From Macrotrachela quadricornifera (Eukaryota > Rotifera > Eurotatoria > Philodinida > Philodinidae), in NCBI GenBank assembly GCA_022393335.1, contig JAJEKB010001010.1:1-64000 (forward strand): a stretch of DNA of 64,000 bases, given 5' to 3'. This document shows positions 31,283 through 43,694 of this stretch, one piece after another. A program made the translations under genes and the position numbers. The notes under the pieces were generated by a model. The model did no database searches. It was not told the origin of the DNA and saw only the letters and a program-made list of their open reading frames with translations. How positions within the stretch are numbered: the stretch's first letter is position 1; every line of letters starts with the position of its first letter.

Positions 31283-34200
31283 TTTGCACAATCTTCGATC
31301 TATTTTGCGACGCTTTTTTCTACTTGTAATTTAAAGTTTCACTTATTTTTGTATAAATATTATTTAATGTAAATTATTCTTTGTGCTAAGTACTTGTTGA
31401 ATTGAATATTGAACGATATATATATGGATTTGAAATAGGTTTAATTAATCTTCGAAGTCGAAATATACTACTCAATAAATCAAACAATATGCATGCAACA
31501 TTATTTACAAAATAAGAAATTAGATTCTATATGGGCTATATTTGTGGACCGGCAACGATAGATTTCAAGATTCTTAGTCATGTTCAATGTTCATCAGATA
31601 AATATTTACAATATTTTTTTAGTTTTTTTCTATTGATGAAACTTTCCGTTAATTTGATGTAATTGAACAAATGTAAAAGTTTTAAAGTGTGTGAAACAAA
31701 TTGAAGTTAAAAAATAAGCAAGTGTTGCAATATGGCAATTTCGTATATTTTCTAGTATAATTATGAATTGAAGGGATATATTTTCAGAAAACATTTTCAA
31801 TAGACACCTGATCTATTTTAGTTATATGGATAATCAAGGTAAAGACTTCTTACTATCGATGTCATAGTTTTTTGATTAAAGAATTTGAGAAAACTCCTTG
31901 CATATTGCATATTCTTATCTTTAGGATCCTTATGTAGTAAAATATACGTTTGTTTGATCAAACAGGCATCGAGAAAATACGACGTTATTTGTATTGGTGA
32001 TGAATCTGTATTATAAGCTAATAATTGATAGAGAAAAATAGTTCATAGCTTAATAATCGTTACGTCTAATTACTATAAGTGTTTCTTTTTTGTAAGTTTA
32101 GAAAATAACATTCCTATTTGTAATACACATATTACATGAAAAACCTGACTTCATCAAGGTATATCTTATTTCTATGTCCCGTGATACTCAAAGATGTCCG
32201 GCCATGCTTTTACTCAATATGCACAGAAGAGAATTTTCTATAAAATCGTGGTTTTTAGACATATTGATCAACAAAAAAATCGAATCCTAAACTTCGAATT
32301 TTAGTTTCAAAATTTTATTTTAAATTTTCAATAATTCAACGAGCAGAAATAATCGAGATCATACGGAAATAATATTGAAGAAGAAAGGTAAAATGGAATA
32401 AAGTAGGTTATTCGATGAAGTTCTTGTATCAACGATTCGATTTTTTTTTGTCAAATTTTCTGTATGCTCTTGTCGAACAGAAAATGACAAAAGTTTTTGC
32501 TTTAACCTGATTAAGAGAGGATTTATCAGTCGATCACCAAGATTGACATAGGATGAGTCGAAACTAAAATGTTTTTTTTTAGACTTTTTCCTTTGGTTCA
32601 AATGAAGGATGATATTGCGTTTCTTGTAAATCGAGAGCATTAAGTTTTTTTTTTGAGATATTTGTGAGAAGTGTTGAAGACTGCAACCATCCATTTTTCT
32701 GGTCAGACTACATATATTTCAATTTAAATGAGAAGAGTATATCAGTGAATAAGATTCGACGAGAAGATAGTCAAAGAAAAACGATTATCCACAATTTGAT
32801 GACGTTCTATCTAAAAACCGGTTAATTCTTTATTATCACATTCAACACGAAGAAATTAATGATATATTCAATGATTTTCTTTCTATGAAAAACAAAGTGT
32901 ACAACAGCAATTTTATTTCGATCAATGAAATATTTAATTCAAAAAAAATTAAACTCGTATCTTTACAATGATGGATAGATAATTGAGAAACATATTTTTG
33001 ATATATATATATTGTGGATGAACTAAATTTCAGCATGCATCATATTGAATAAGTGAGAACTATCGATGGATTCCACAATGAAGTGTTTCAATCAATCTCA
33101 ATTTGATATCATGTGCAAAAAAACAAGCGATGCTAAGGATGAAATTCCAATAGATATATATGATGTTTTTGATATTGGAATTGACATTGAACTATTTGTG
33201 CCTGTTTTGTATAAAAATAGAACGTTTTTTAATTACGCCAAAGGGACAAGTTGCTTATATCATCGATTGATGTTTAAATAAGTCATAAATAATCAATCTA
33301 TGGATTGTCTTTACTACGACGGAAAATGATTATCTATCTCAAACTAAGAGCAAATATTGATCTTTAATTTCATCAGTGTCAAATTTGCATAAAAAAAACT
33401 GAATAAATTTTGAGCGAATAGTTAAAGAGGATTGCCAATAGACTAGTAGAGAAACGCGATTGGAATTGACATGAACATTGATATTAGCAATATCTAACAT
33501 CTATCAAAAATCTATATTTTAGTTGTTAGTTTTTTGAATTTTCCAAAGAAAATTTGTGTGTGAATGTATTCTTGGAGTTTTAAGTATATCTTTGAATCTT
33601 TGATGATCTGCCTCCGAATTTGGATGAATCGCTCATTAATCAATCTATTATTTATTTACTTAATTGCCTTCTTGAAAAATTTGACTGATAAGATGAACTT
33701 GAATGCTTGCTGTTATCTTTAAATAAAAAAATACCCCCTAATAATATTTTGTCGTCTTCGTCTTCGCTTCAAATCACAATATAGCTAGATAAACGGAGTT
33801 GATGAATCGTCTCTCTTAAAAAACACTGGCTGTAGAACAGATGAAATTGTTGCAAAATCAGTGGAAAGAAAAAAGCAGAGTATTGCCTCATAACCCTCTC
33901 TCTCTAATCGAGGGTGAATGATCGATCGATTAACGATAAAAGATAAAAAAAAGACAAATTTCTTATCATCGAGTATCAATCGATGCTAGACGACAGCAGT
34001 ATTTGTTGTTTATAGTTCTTTCTGTTCACTCTTAAGTAGAGATCTATCGGGTCAAACTATTTTCATTTCGACTACTCCTCCAAAAAACTTTTCCTGTAAA
34101 TTAGAGACAGCTTAGATGTACAAAGACTTGATGTAATTCACGATTAGTATATTATTACAAACCAAATCTGATTAGGGAGTATTGTGCTTACGTAAAACTT

Positions 34201-36759
34201 TACTTTTTCTACATCTGATAATGGCCTAAATAGTAAAAATATTACATAAGAAAAGAATAAAAAAAAATATTTGTGAAGTTATTATAATTTTACATCTACT
34301 CCGACTCTCACAATGGTGGAGTCCAGAGTCAGATGGAAGCCTCTACTACTCACATCATCGAATTTTAATGATGTATATATCAATGAATAATTCTAAAGAA
34401 CCTCAAAATTCCATATCAGTTTGCATTGGATATCTTTTTATTTGAAAATTCAGAGTAAAATTGCATATACCATTGTATAGTTAATGAACATAAAAAACGC
34501 TTGTGGCTAGTATGTAGTTAGTCAGTCTGTACGAAAACTTAAATGATTAAATGTAAGAACTGAGTTTGGTCGGCTTTTTGTTCAGAGCTATAGCCAGTAA
34601 TAGTTATAGGGAAAATATGAAACTTTTGAAACTGTCTGCTAACAGCCTTCCATACTGCAAAAAAGGTATTCTAAAGACAAGGCACTCTTTCTCTTCTGCA
34701 AAATATGAATCTCAGTAATACTCAGATTAACGTCAACAACGACAAAATTTTTTTTAAAGTTTTTAGAACATCAATAAAAAACATTTATATTTAACTTCAA
34801 CTCAAAACTGGTGTGATCTCTTTTCTGTTAGGCAACCAACGTGCAATTCATCGGTATGTTGTTGTATCAAATAATGACTGCATGTCTCACTGCCCTACCT
34901 TTTTATAAAAACATGCTTGACGTTTCAGTATGAGTAAGTTCATTTCTAATATTGTGCCAACTACCAGCTTTAGATTACGTGATTTGTTGTGAGATTTAGA
35001 AGCGTCTGTCCGCCAAATGCTAACTTGAATATTAATGTCCGCGTTCCCCAACTGACCGGCTTCATTACTACAATTCCTGTCTTTGCGCAACAAATATAAT
35101 TAACATCCAGTCAAGACAGCAGTAGTATAACATCAAGTGGATCGAATTCAATCTACAATGAACAGTTAATTCGAATTTTCGGACGATAACTTCTTTTTGC
35201 AACAAATCATTGAAGACTGAAATTAAATTGAACTGTTATTTCTTCTAATAAGGAATTGATGTTAAGAGCACCAAATTGAGTCTGGTCTATCCATGCAGTC
35301 ATAATAGTTCATTCCACATGAACGTTTGACTGAATCATGTTTGGATATAGGTTGAAAATTCAGACGATAAATTTGTCATTTGGATGAAAAGAAGTCTTTG
35401 ATGCAAGGTTGAGACTGTTAAAGGCACTGAGAAAATGAATTATCGGAAGAGTTTGAGGAAGAGCTTGTGTTGGCCAACCACTATAACGTCATCTTTCATT
35501 GCTGGACAGAACGATAAAACAAACGAATCGTACTGTTCCTAAACAGAGAGTAACACACATTTTGTCGTCAGTATGTACTTGAATTGCTGTAGTTCTTTCA
35601 CCGATGTTGATATTCGTATTTCTCGACGGAATCCGATAGTCGAATCTGCCATCGGAAGTGTATTTCGAAAATATGTTTTTACAACTTTACCAATCTTTTT
35701 TTTTGTAGTTTCTAAATGATCTGATGAGATGAACAAAAGTAAGAATCTTTTACTTGGTGATACTGGAAAGAAGCAATAGAGAACGAAACTTCTAGAGGAA
35801 GGACAAATATAACTCGTTTCATTGAATTACTGCTGTTGGATGTAGTATAAAAACAATACAGAAGCCAACAAATTATAATGATTTAAAGAATTGATCCTCA
35901 ATCTTCGATCTGTTTATATGGATGGTCTGAGAGATTTACGATATAGTCTTATGTACTTTCAAGGTACCTGACTTTAGAACAAATATCCTTAGGATTTTTT
36001 ATTCTATCCTTACAAGTTTCAAATTCTACAATTTATATGGGAAATATTAATTCTATGAAGATTTATTTATAAAAGAACATTGATGCACGATTGATAGACA
36101 AGAGTTTATTATTACGCGTTCAGAGATTTTTCATTCTACAAATTACACTAAGATAACCATGGATATATTTTCTAAATTTTATTGATGTAAGATACAGCAA
36201 TCGAGATTTTACAAAAAAATTGCATCCAATTGGCAGAATTGTACAATGTTAATATTTATTTTTTGCGGTATATCTACATAAAAATGATGGAGTAATTAAT
36301 ATTGAAGCTGTTGAATTCAATCAAATAATCAACTTAGTTATTGTCGATAGTGGAAGATTTCGTCGTTAAAATATTGAACTTTAGAAAGAGATTATTGGAG
36401 TTATTAAAGAAACGATTGATTTTATTAAATAGAACAAAAAGATTGATATAATATATTAGATGAATCCAAAGAATTGAATACATTGTACTGACAAAAGGCT
36501 TTCTTTACATGTATCGAAAAATATATGAAAAATCCATTTTATACATAAAAATTTTTTTTTATATTAATTCAAAAACATATATTAATTATATTTTAATAGA
36601 TGAAGTATTATCAAAACATTGATCAAATTTATTAATTATAAACACTTCTAATATTATGATTTTCATAAAAATAAAACAGGATATAAAATATTCACCATGC
36701 AACAATATATTAGGACTTATGCAAATCAAACCTTATTATATAATATTGGCTGTTATTTC
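31283..36759. other. Long intergenic stretch, no gene recognised
   Basis: About 5.5 kb of AT-rich sequence with stops in all frames. Frames of 60-110 residues (32359-32694, 33066-33281, 33785-33979, 34887-35093, 35539-35736) have no recognisable motif. The two last, on the minus strand, have somewhat protein-like composition and may be remains of an old gene or transposon. A short imperfect palindrome (CTCCGACTCT...AGAGTCAGA) lies near 34303-34340. Nothing is assignable. Confidence 0.4.
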
Positions 36760-37548
36760 CTATTTAAATTGCAAATATAGGAAGGCAGTCAGTATGAATA
36801 AATAACGAGTTAATAGTATTTGTGAACTATTTCCTGTAAGTCGACCATTAACATCAGTTATATTGTGGCGCTGCAATACTTTTTTTATAGCTTCTATTGT
36901 CAATGGTCCATTACATAGCATACGGTTACACTTCACAGTCATCATTGCAAAGCTACCGGAATCATAAATATTAACGCTCGCAGATTCTTGAGTACTATGC
37001 AGGCATAAACGTTTATAAAATTTATGTTTGATAAGGTCATCGATGATTTGACAAGAGCCATGCATTCCAGGAACAGTACATTGACGAATACCATCGTTCA
37101 TATCAAAACAAGCTAAATTTTCTGATAAACTAGATTTATCATGTAATAATCGTTGTAAATCATAATAAATACTCGGTATATTATATGATCGTTTAGTCAT
37201 TTGAATAATTTTCTGTTCAGCAAAACGATAAGCACAATCATCAGTTTCTTTACATGTATGATACACATCATAAGAAAAAAATTTATTTGTAGCTGTTTCA
37301 ATCATAACAAAATGTCTGTTATCACCAGCATTACTATCATGTAATATTTCACTAGTAAATGTTACACTATAATTTCCATGATCATACCAAAATACAAGCT
37401 TAACTGAACAACGACTAGCTGATACTTGATCACAATTTAATGGTAAAACAAATGGTTGATGCATTGAATAGATCATCGAACACTCCCCTGTGCATTGTAA
37501 ACCATAAGCCAGATTGTAAAAAGATAAGAATAATATTAGAAAAAACAT
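36760..37548 (-). CDS. Secreted or GPI-anchored cysteine-rich protein, unknown family
   Basis: A single exon of 262 residues. Residues 1-16 form a clear signal peptide (MFFLILFLSFYNLAYG). The mature part holds 12 Cys (two near 19-23, 39 and 47, then pairs in YHTCKETDDC, LACFDM, RQCTVPGMHGSC, RLCLHS and VKCNRMLC), an even number suited to six disulfides, and several N-glycosylation-type sites (NYS, NIT, NSS). The C-terminus is a hydrophobic tail (about 243-262) after a small-residue/Ser stretch (GNSSQ), as in GPI-anchored precursors, though a simple membrane anchor is possible. I recognise no domain. A TATA-like box sits about 40 nt upstream of the ATG. Confidence 0.75.
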   Translation of the reverse strand: MFFLILFLSFYNLAYGLQCTGECSMIYSMHQPFVLPLNCDQVSASRCSVKLVFWYDHGNYSVTFTSEILHDSNAGDNRHFVMIETATNKFFSYDVYHTCKETDDCAYRFAEQKIIQMTKRSYNIPSIYYDLQRLLHDKSSLSENLACFDMNDGIRQCTVPGMHGSCQIIDDLIKHKFYKRLCLHSTQESASVNIYDSGSFAMMTVKCNRMLCNGPLTIEAIKKVLQRHNITDVNGRLTGNSSQILLTRYLFILTAFLYLQFK

Positions 37549-37584
37549 TATTATCTCATTCTGTTTGTATCGTAAATGGACGTG

Positions 37585-37592
37585 CCTTTATA
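37585..37592 (-). promoter_or_regulatory. TATA-like box of the secreted-protein gene
   Basis: On the minus strand TATAAAGG lies 37-44 nt before the ATG at 37548. If functional, transcription would start close to the start codon, giving a very short 5' UTR. Confidence 0.4.
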
Positions 37593-40500
37593 TCGGCAAT
37601 ATTCCATATATGATATAAGTAAACATAACTAGTTTGTATATTATTATGGTAGAGAGACATTCTGTTGCTCTACAACATGTCAAGGGAAAAAGTATGTTTC
37701 TAGTGTTTTTATAGTCTAATACAAATAATAAATATTAAGTGACGTTATGGCCTTATCTAATCGTTATATGTGATACCTTTTTTAATAAAAATTTTTAATA
37801 TCATAAGAATAAATTATATGTGATAGATGAGAGAACAGGTGTGGAAAGGAAACACTACATCATCATTATCTACAATAGTAATGTTCTTTTGCACATGTCA
37901 TCAGTTGATTAAATAGACTGAAAAAGAAAAAGGCAAAAGTAATGTTCTTTTTCTATGAAACTAACATCTATGGTTATATTGTTTCTTTTTGTAATATAAG
38001 CTCTATTGTTTAAAGGTTTCTTTCAATACGTATTTGAACACTATTAAAGGTCTTCTTCTTCTTCTTCTTAGTCGAGATAAAGAATATAATCTTTCAATCA
38101 ATTAATGTTAACTATTGAAAGAAATGACATACAACAGTTTTGAACAAGTAAGAAAATTTCATCTGTTTGTGTAATGAATAAAATCAATAATGCGGTAAAA
38201 ATTATTAATGAAAGGAAAACGAACTTGTATTAAATTATGAATTATTGAATATGCTTTTATCAAAAGAAAATGATTACGTCAAATGCAATTAGAGAAGAAA
38301 AAGTAATATATAATCCATAGCATTTCAATTATACCTTTATATATTATTATTTTTTTTTATAAAAGTATACGTTTTAAAGTATTGTAATCGTAACAAATCA
38401 TGCCGATGGCTAAATATCTAGTTTATCTTGAATTACCTGATAGAATATACACAAAATCTATGTATTTTTTTTTGTACTAGTAATTTTTGATAAGATATAT
38501 TGGAATGTGTCAATCAAAATTAATTGAGTCAATAATGTGTCTTTTTTTTGTCCACATTATAAAAAAGAAGTGTGAACAATAATAGGAAGTTTGTTTTATT
38601 CAACTTTTCATGAACATATGCTTGTACAAAGAGTGCTGTATCTATCAGTGTCCGACTGATAGGCCTACATACACATACATCTTGTTAGCTGTAAACGTTG
38701 ATTTTAATTTTTTTTTTCTAAGTAAAGACAATAATAGGGCTAAAAACTGGAACATTTGTTTATAAAGAATTTTTTTTATAATAAAGGTGAATCAATTAGT
38801 GAACTATGCAAAGTATACTTTTAGTTTAATCTTTTTTTTTTATGAGATTAATTCAGAATAATTTACATACACTTAACAGAAAGCTAAGTAGCACATATGT
38901 TTATATGATACATTGACCTTCCTAAAAATTTTGTCATTTAATCAATCAAAAATTATTATGATCATTATGAAACATTGAAATTAATTATATCATTTGCAAT
39001 TGTGTGAGTAACATATGCGTGATGTGTATAAACCTTGAATCAATGCGACAGCGACGGCAATGGTAAAAACGATAGTGAGAGCGGCGGGTATTTGTAATAT
39101 GATGCAATACTGAAAGGCCGTATGATGAGTTGTACGTAGGCAAAAAAAAGAAGAAGAAAAATCGAACTTGTCTTTTTCGATTAATCTTTTCATCGCCTAC
39201 GGGTTGTACTTCTTTTTCTCTCTTTCTCTCTCTTTCTGTCACTCAACAGTATCTTACGGGTAGTAAACAAAACGTCTTTGTATTCTAACGTTCATTTTGA
39301 GTGTCATACGACAAAGAAAAGAAAATATAAGATGGGATGAGGAGAGAAAGTAATCATTATCAATATTGCACGTTATACTAGGTATGTTATAGTTTTTCTC
39401 TCACTATATATACTCTTGACAAATATAAGTTAACGTTTACATGTACTTGTATTGAAAAAGCGAAGAAGCCGATGGTAATATTCTTTGTTAATAAAAATTT
39501 ATGTTACTATGGCTGTTACTTTACAACTATACGAACAAAATCTACTTGGGGCTGACAGTTAAAGAAAAAAAAGAGTGCGTCAAATATTTGAGCTGCGACA
39601 ACAGTTGCTTGTGAAATGTCAAGACAGTGTACATTGACACGTATCTCGTGAATGATAGACAGACGAGACTTTGCTCTCTCTTTCTCTCTTATTGAGATAA
39701 ACAGTACGCAAATACATACATAAAATGTCGTGAGACCTTAATAATTAAGTATAGAGAAAAAAAACGATAACGAGAAAGGAAAAACTTCTTGATCTGTCAT
39801 GATGGCATAGGTCAGCTGCATACAATTCCCTTTGCTATAGATTGTATAACCAATCGAGATGTAATAATTCTTCAAATAAAGCAGAAGTGAAGAGATCATA
39901 TATACCCATAATGACACCAGTCTTCAATTGATTTTTGCTTAAGTAATTGATCTGATCGATGACAGATGGTGCAGGCATACTCGCTTACGATTGAAGTCGA
40001 TAACCACTGGTTTGTTAGTTACGATAATTCTATTGTTTTCTTATTGTACTTGTTAAATATTGACTTCTTTTGTTTTCCATCAAACAATCAACTATTGGAT
40101 TAGATTAATGACCTGCCTTAGTTACAATTTATTTGACAATATTGACATTGACTGAGATTGTGTATGCCCCAAATCAAAAAAGAATGAAATATATAATGAA
40201 GGCTTTTGATTAATATAAGTCTTAGACAAAATGAATATCTACTTGATATAAAAAGTGAACCAATAAAAAAACATTCAACTAGATTAAAATGCTTTTAACG
40301 ACTTTTATAATTTGAGATAGAAATCGAAAGAGAATGATGTACGTTTATATATCAATTTATAAATAAATGATTAATTGACATGAAATATCTTCACGAATTT
40401 TCGATCTTGGCAAAATTCACAAGACAAGGTTGGATATTAAAAGGACCATGAAAGAGAGATTAAATTTCTTATCAACAAATATTATGTCTGCTATTGTATA

Positions 40501-42010
40501 CTGAAGAAAAATTTTGAAGCTTTCATTGAAATCAAAATTTACTTATTCTCATTTTTTTTTATGAGAAATAAATCTTAAATTTCTTTTGATTTGATATAAG
40601 TGTGTCGGTAAATAATCAATATTTTGTAACTCAATCTCATGAAATATTGTTTCACTCGACAAATAATCGATATGTCTAGTAAAAAATAGCTTTTCTATTA
40701 TTTAAAACACTTAACAGGTTTTTAATCGTCGTCATCATATAATAATGTTTTCTTTTAAGAAACGAAAAAAAAAAACTTCGTACAATTTTATTATCATCTG
40801 AGCTATGGCACATGACACATCAGCTGATTAAAGAAATTTGACCCATTTTGTATATAAACAAAAGAAAACATGTGAATATCACTTAAGAAATTATTAAGAG
40901 ACATTGACAACAAAATATGTGTTCTCTTTCTTTTCCTTTGCACTCTCACATGATCCGTTAGTTGGGTATTATTAATCAGAAAGGAATGTAATGCGACGTT
41001 GATAGAAGCGCAAGACGTCTTGCAATGAAAGAAAGGCACAAACACAGAAAAAAAGCGAGAGAGCGCGTAATGGATCATAGAATAATATTGTCGACGAGAC
41101 TGCGCGTTGCAAGTAGGCATGTGTATAATAAGAACACGCGTGTCGAAATAGTCGATCACAAGATTCTATCCAACATCACTATCATTATTATTTCTGAGCA
41201 TCCTGCCGACATTTTACAACATTCCTTATGTCGGCATCTTGAAATTAAGATCACATCAATAGATAACAGATCGGATGCTATTGACTAAGCATCATCATCA
41301 TTATTATTAGTATTATTTTACTAATCATAGCAACTGGGAGTCATAATGTCTTCAGTGAACATGAGGACACAGGAGATATGCTTATCGATTAGCCGAAATT
41401 CACTTTCTCTAAGGACAGTGTCTATCGACACAAGTAAGATTTTGTAGCTTTTCAATCTATATGAATATACATATATATAGTAGGCACACGTTTATTGAAC
41501 TAATTATGTGCTTGTATTGTATATATATGTATGTGTATATATTCTTGTCTGTCTATGGTTCACAATCTCAGTGTCATCTGCCGTCTCTCATATTCTCTCT
41601 CTCTCCTTCTTCTTTTTTCTCTTTTTCTCTTTTTTTTGTATTTCATGTTGCTTTGTGCGTTCAAAAAAAAAAGAGAACGACAGCAACGTGGGAGGAAAAA
41701 GAAACTAACACAGTAAGAAGCGCATGCGCTCACTGGAGCGTTCGATCGTCGCGTCCTCTGTAAAGGCAATACTAGCAGAAAAAGAAAAGTCCGTTTACTA
41801 TTCTGTCTGTGTTACTTCTTGTGTCTCTAAGCTTTTTTTCTACGAGTTCCCAAAAAAAAAATAAGAAACGAACTGCAATGCGAACAAAACAAACACGAGC
41901 CACGTAAGCAAATATGCTTATACATGTGCTCTTTCTTTTAATATATCAATATCAATAATCTGAAACTTTAATATTATTTATTTAATTTTTCTTCTCATTT
42001 TCTCTATAGC
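37593..42010. other. Long 5' flank of two divergent genes, no coding gene recognised
   Basis: About 4.4 kb. CTT repeats at about 38050-38070, a CT-rich tract near 41590-41640 and several GA/CT-rich stretches are seen; frames such as 38985-39242 and 40803-41159 overlap these and are not convincing. The end (41985-42009) is a T/C-rich tract closed by CTATAG one base before the MATH-BTB start codon. The region may contain the promoter and a non-coding first exon of that gene. Confidence 0.4.
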
Positions 42011-43246
42011 ATGTACAACACTGTAATAAAATCTTCATCAAGTGTTTCGTTGGCTTCTAACGAATCAACATCAGCTGGAACAACAAATACTAATTTTCTA
42101 CCAATTATGCGCAGTGATTATAGCCTTGATAGTGTTTGTTGTACCAAACGAACTTTACATTCATTTTCACATATGTGGATTGTTGAAAATTTTTCATCAT
42201 ATCTTGAAGATCCAGAACCAATTATTTGTTTATCATCATCACCATTTAGTCCTGTATCAGGTGCTAGTGCTGCTACACAATGGCGTCTTGTTTGTTATCC
42301 AAAAGGCAATTATGGGGCATCATCAAATTATATGTCAATATTTCTTGAATATATTAAAGGTGAACGTGATATAAAAGCTAAAGCTGAATATTCACTTGTA
42401 AATCGTAAATGTGAATTAACAGAAATGCGTAAAGATGCTCAATTTTCTGTTTATAAATGTGGTAATTCACGTGGTTTTATTAATTATGTTAAATATGAAA
42501 CATTAACATTACTCGAGAATGATACACTCGATGAAGATAAACTTAAAATATATGTACGTATTACAATAATGGATGATGCTATAACAGAAGAAACAAAATA
42601 TCAAGAATTTGATGATGCTGAAAGTGTTAATTTTACAACACGTGGTCTTGAAGGACTTGTACGAGATTTTACTCAATTATTACTTCATTCACCACCAAAA
42701 ATGAGTGATATTAAAATAAAAGTTACTGTTCCACCATCACATAATATAGATGCAACGGAATCAGATGATGATTCAAATCTATCTCCTGCTGCTTTTAATG
42801 CTCATAAATTAATTCTTGCTGCTCGATCACCTGTATTTGCAGCTATGTTTTCAAGTCGTACTTTAGAAAATACAACAAATGTTATTGAAATTAATGATTT
42901 ACGTCCTGAAACAATTCAATCAATGCTTGAATATATTTATACTGGTAAAGTAAATGATATAAAAAAATCTACAGTTGAATTATATCGTTGTGCTGATAAA
43001 TATCAATTAGAAGATCTACGTTTACAAGCTGAAATGGCTTTAATGAATTCAATATCAATTGATACAAGTGCAGAAATTTTATTACTTGCTGATCAACATC
43101 ATTCAAAAGATCTTAAATCACGTGTTATACAATTTATTGTTAGTGGAAATCTTAAGGCTATAACACAAACAGCAGGTTGGCATAAATATGTTGCGTGCAT
43201 TCCAGATTTAGTTACTGAAGTAATACAAGCGACTACTTTTGAATAA
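42011..43246 (+). CDS. SPOP-like MATH-BTB protein (Cul3 substrate adaptor)
   Basis: A single exon of 411 residues. SPOP-type proteins bind substrates with a MATH domain and Cullin-3 with a BTB domain to direct ubiquitination. Seen in order: a Ser-rich N-terminus, MATH domain (about 45-195, HSFSHMWIVENFSSYLEDPE to KIYVRITIMDD), BTB domain (about 235-345, AFNAHKLILAARSPVFAAMF and EYIYTGKV), and a BACK/3-box-like C-terminus (YRCADKYQLEDLRLQAE, ending DLVTEVIQATTFE). It lacks the C-terminal basic nuclear signal of human SPOP and has a longer N-terminus. The ATG lies one base after an acceptor-like CTCTATAG (42008-42009), so the transcript is probably cis- or trans-spliced there. Confidence 0.9.
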   Translation: MYNTVIKSSSSVSLASNESTSAGTTNTNFLPIMRSDYSLDSVCCTKRTLHSFSHMWIVENFSSYLEDPEPIICLSSSPFSPVSGASAATQWRLVCYPKGNYGASSNYMSIFLEYIKGERDIKAKAEYSLVNRKCELTEMRKDAQFSVYKCGNSRGFINYVKYETLTLLENDTLDEDKLKIYVRITIMDDAITEETKYQEFDDAESVNFTTRGLEGLVRDFTQLLLHSPPKMSDIKIKVTVPPSHNIDATESDDDSNLSPAAFNAHKLILAARSPVFAAMFSSRTLENTTNVIEINDLRPETIQSMLEYIYTGKVNDIKKSTVELYRCADKYQLEDLRLQAEMALMNSISIDTSAEILLLADQHHSKDLKSRVIQFIVSGNLKAITQTAGWHKYVACIPDLVTEVIQATTFE

Positions 43247-43694
43247 AAGAAAACCTTAATTTAAAATGTAAACCTTGGTAATTGCATCTGTTCATTCTTT
43301 TTCCTTTTCTTTTTTATTTCTTTTGTTCGTTAATACCTAGTCATCATCATATTATATATACTTATCAAGGACAGACTATCAATGTACAGCTTCTTTCCCT
43401 TTTTTTTTTCTTTTTTTTTTGTATTCAAATTCTGTTTTTTTATTTTCCTGCTACGATTAATTCAATGATTATCCTTCAATTTTAATATAAATAAATATTA
43501 ATTATATGAACATAGATTGAGAGAAATGAAGTGATAAAGGACATTTCATATATTTGTTATTTATTTTATTGATAAGGACCCCAACCGAAGGTGACTAGTT
43601 GATTAATCAGTTTTTATACGAACATGGTTGAATGAACAAGATCAAGAAGGAAAAAAACGGAAGAAAGAATAAAAACTGGAATGTCAATTATATT
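43247..43694. other. Intergenic between convergent genes
   Basis: T-rich 3' flank of the MATH-BTB gene with AATAAATATT near 43488, then the 3' flank of CCDC149. No gene seen. Confidence 0.5.

Noticed and set aside
33066..33281. 71-aa plus frame in the long gene-poor stretch
   Set aside because: Somewhat acidic and protein-like, but too short, isolated and without any recognised motif.
41461..41769. Several overlapping frames in a CT-rich tract
   Set aside because: Low-complexity pyrimidine/purine sequence open on both strands, typical of repeats rather than coding.
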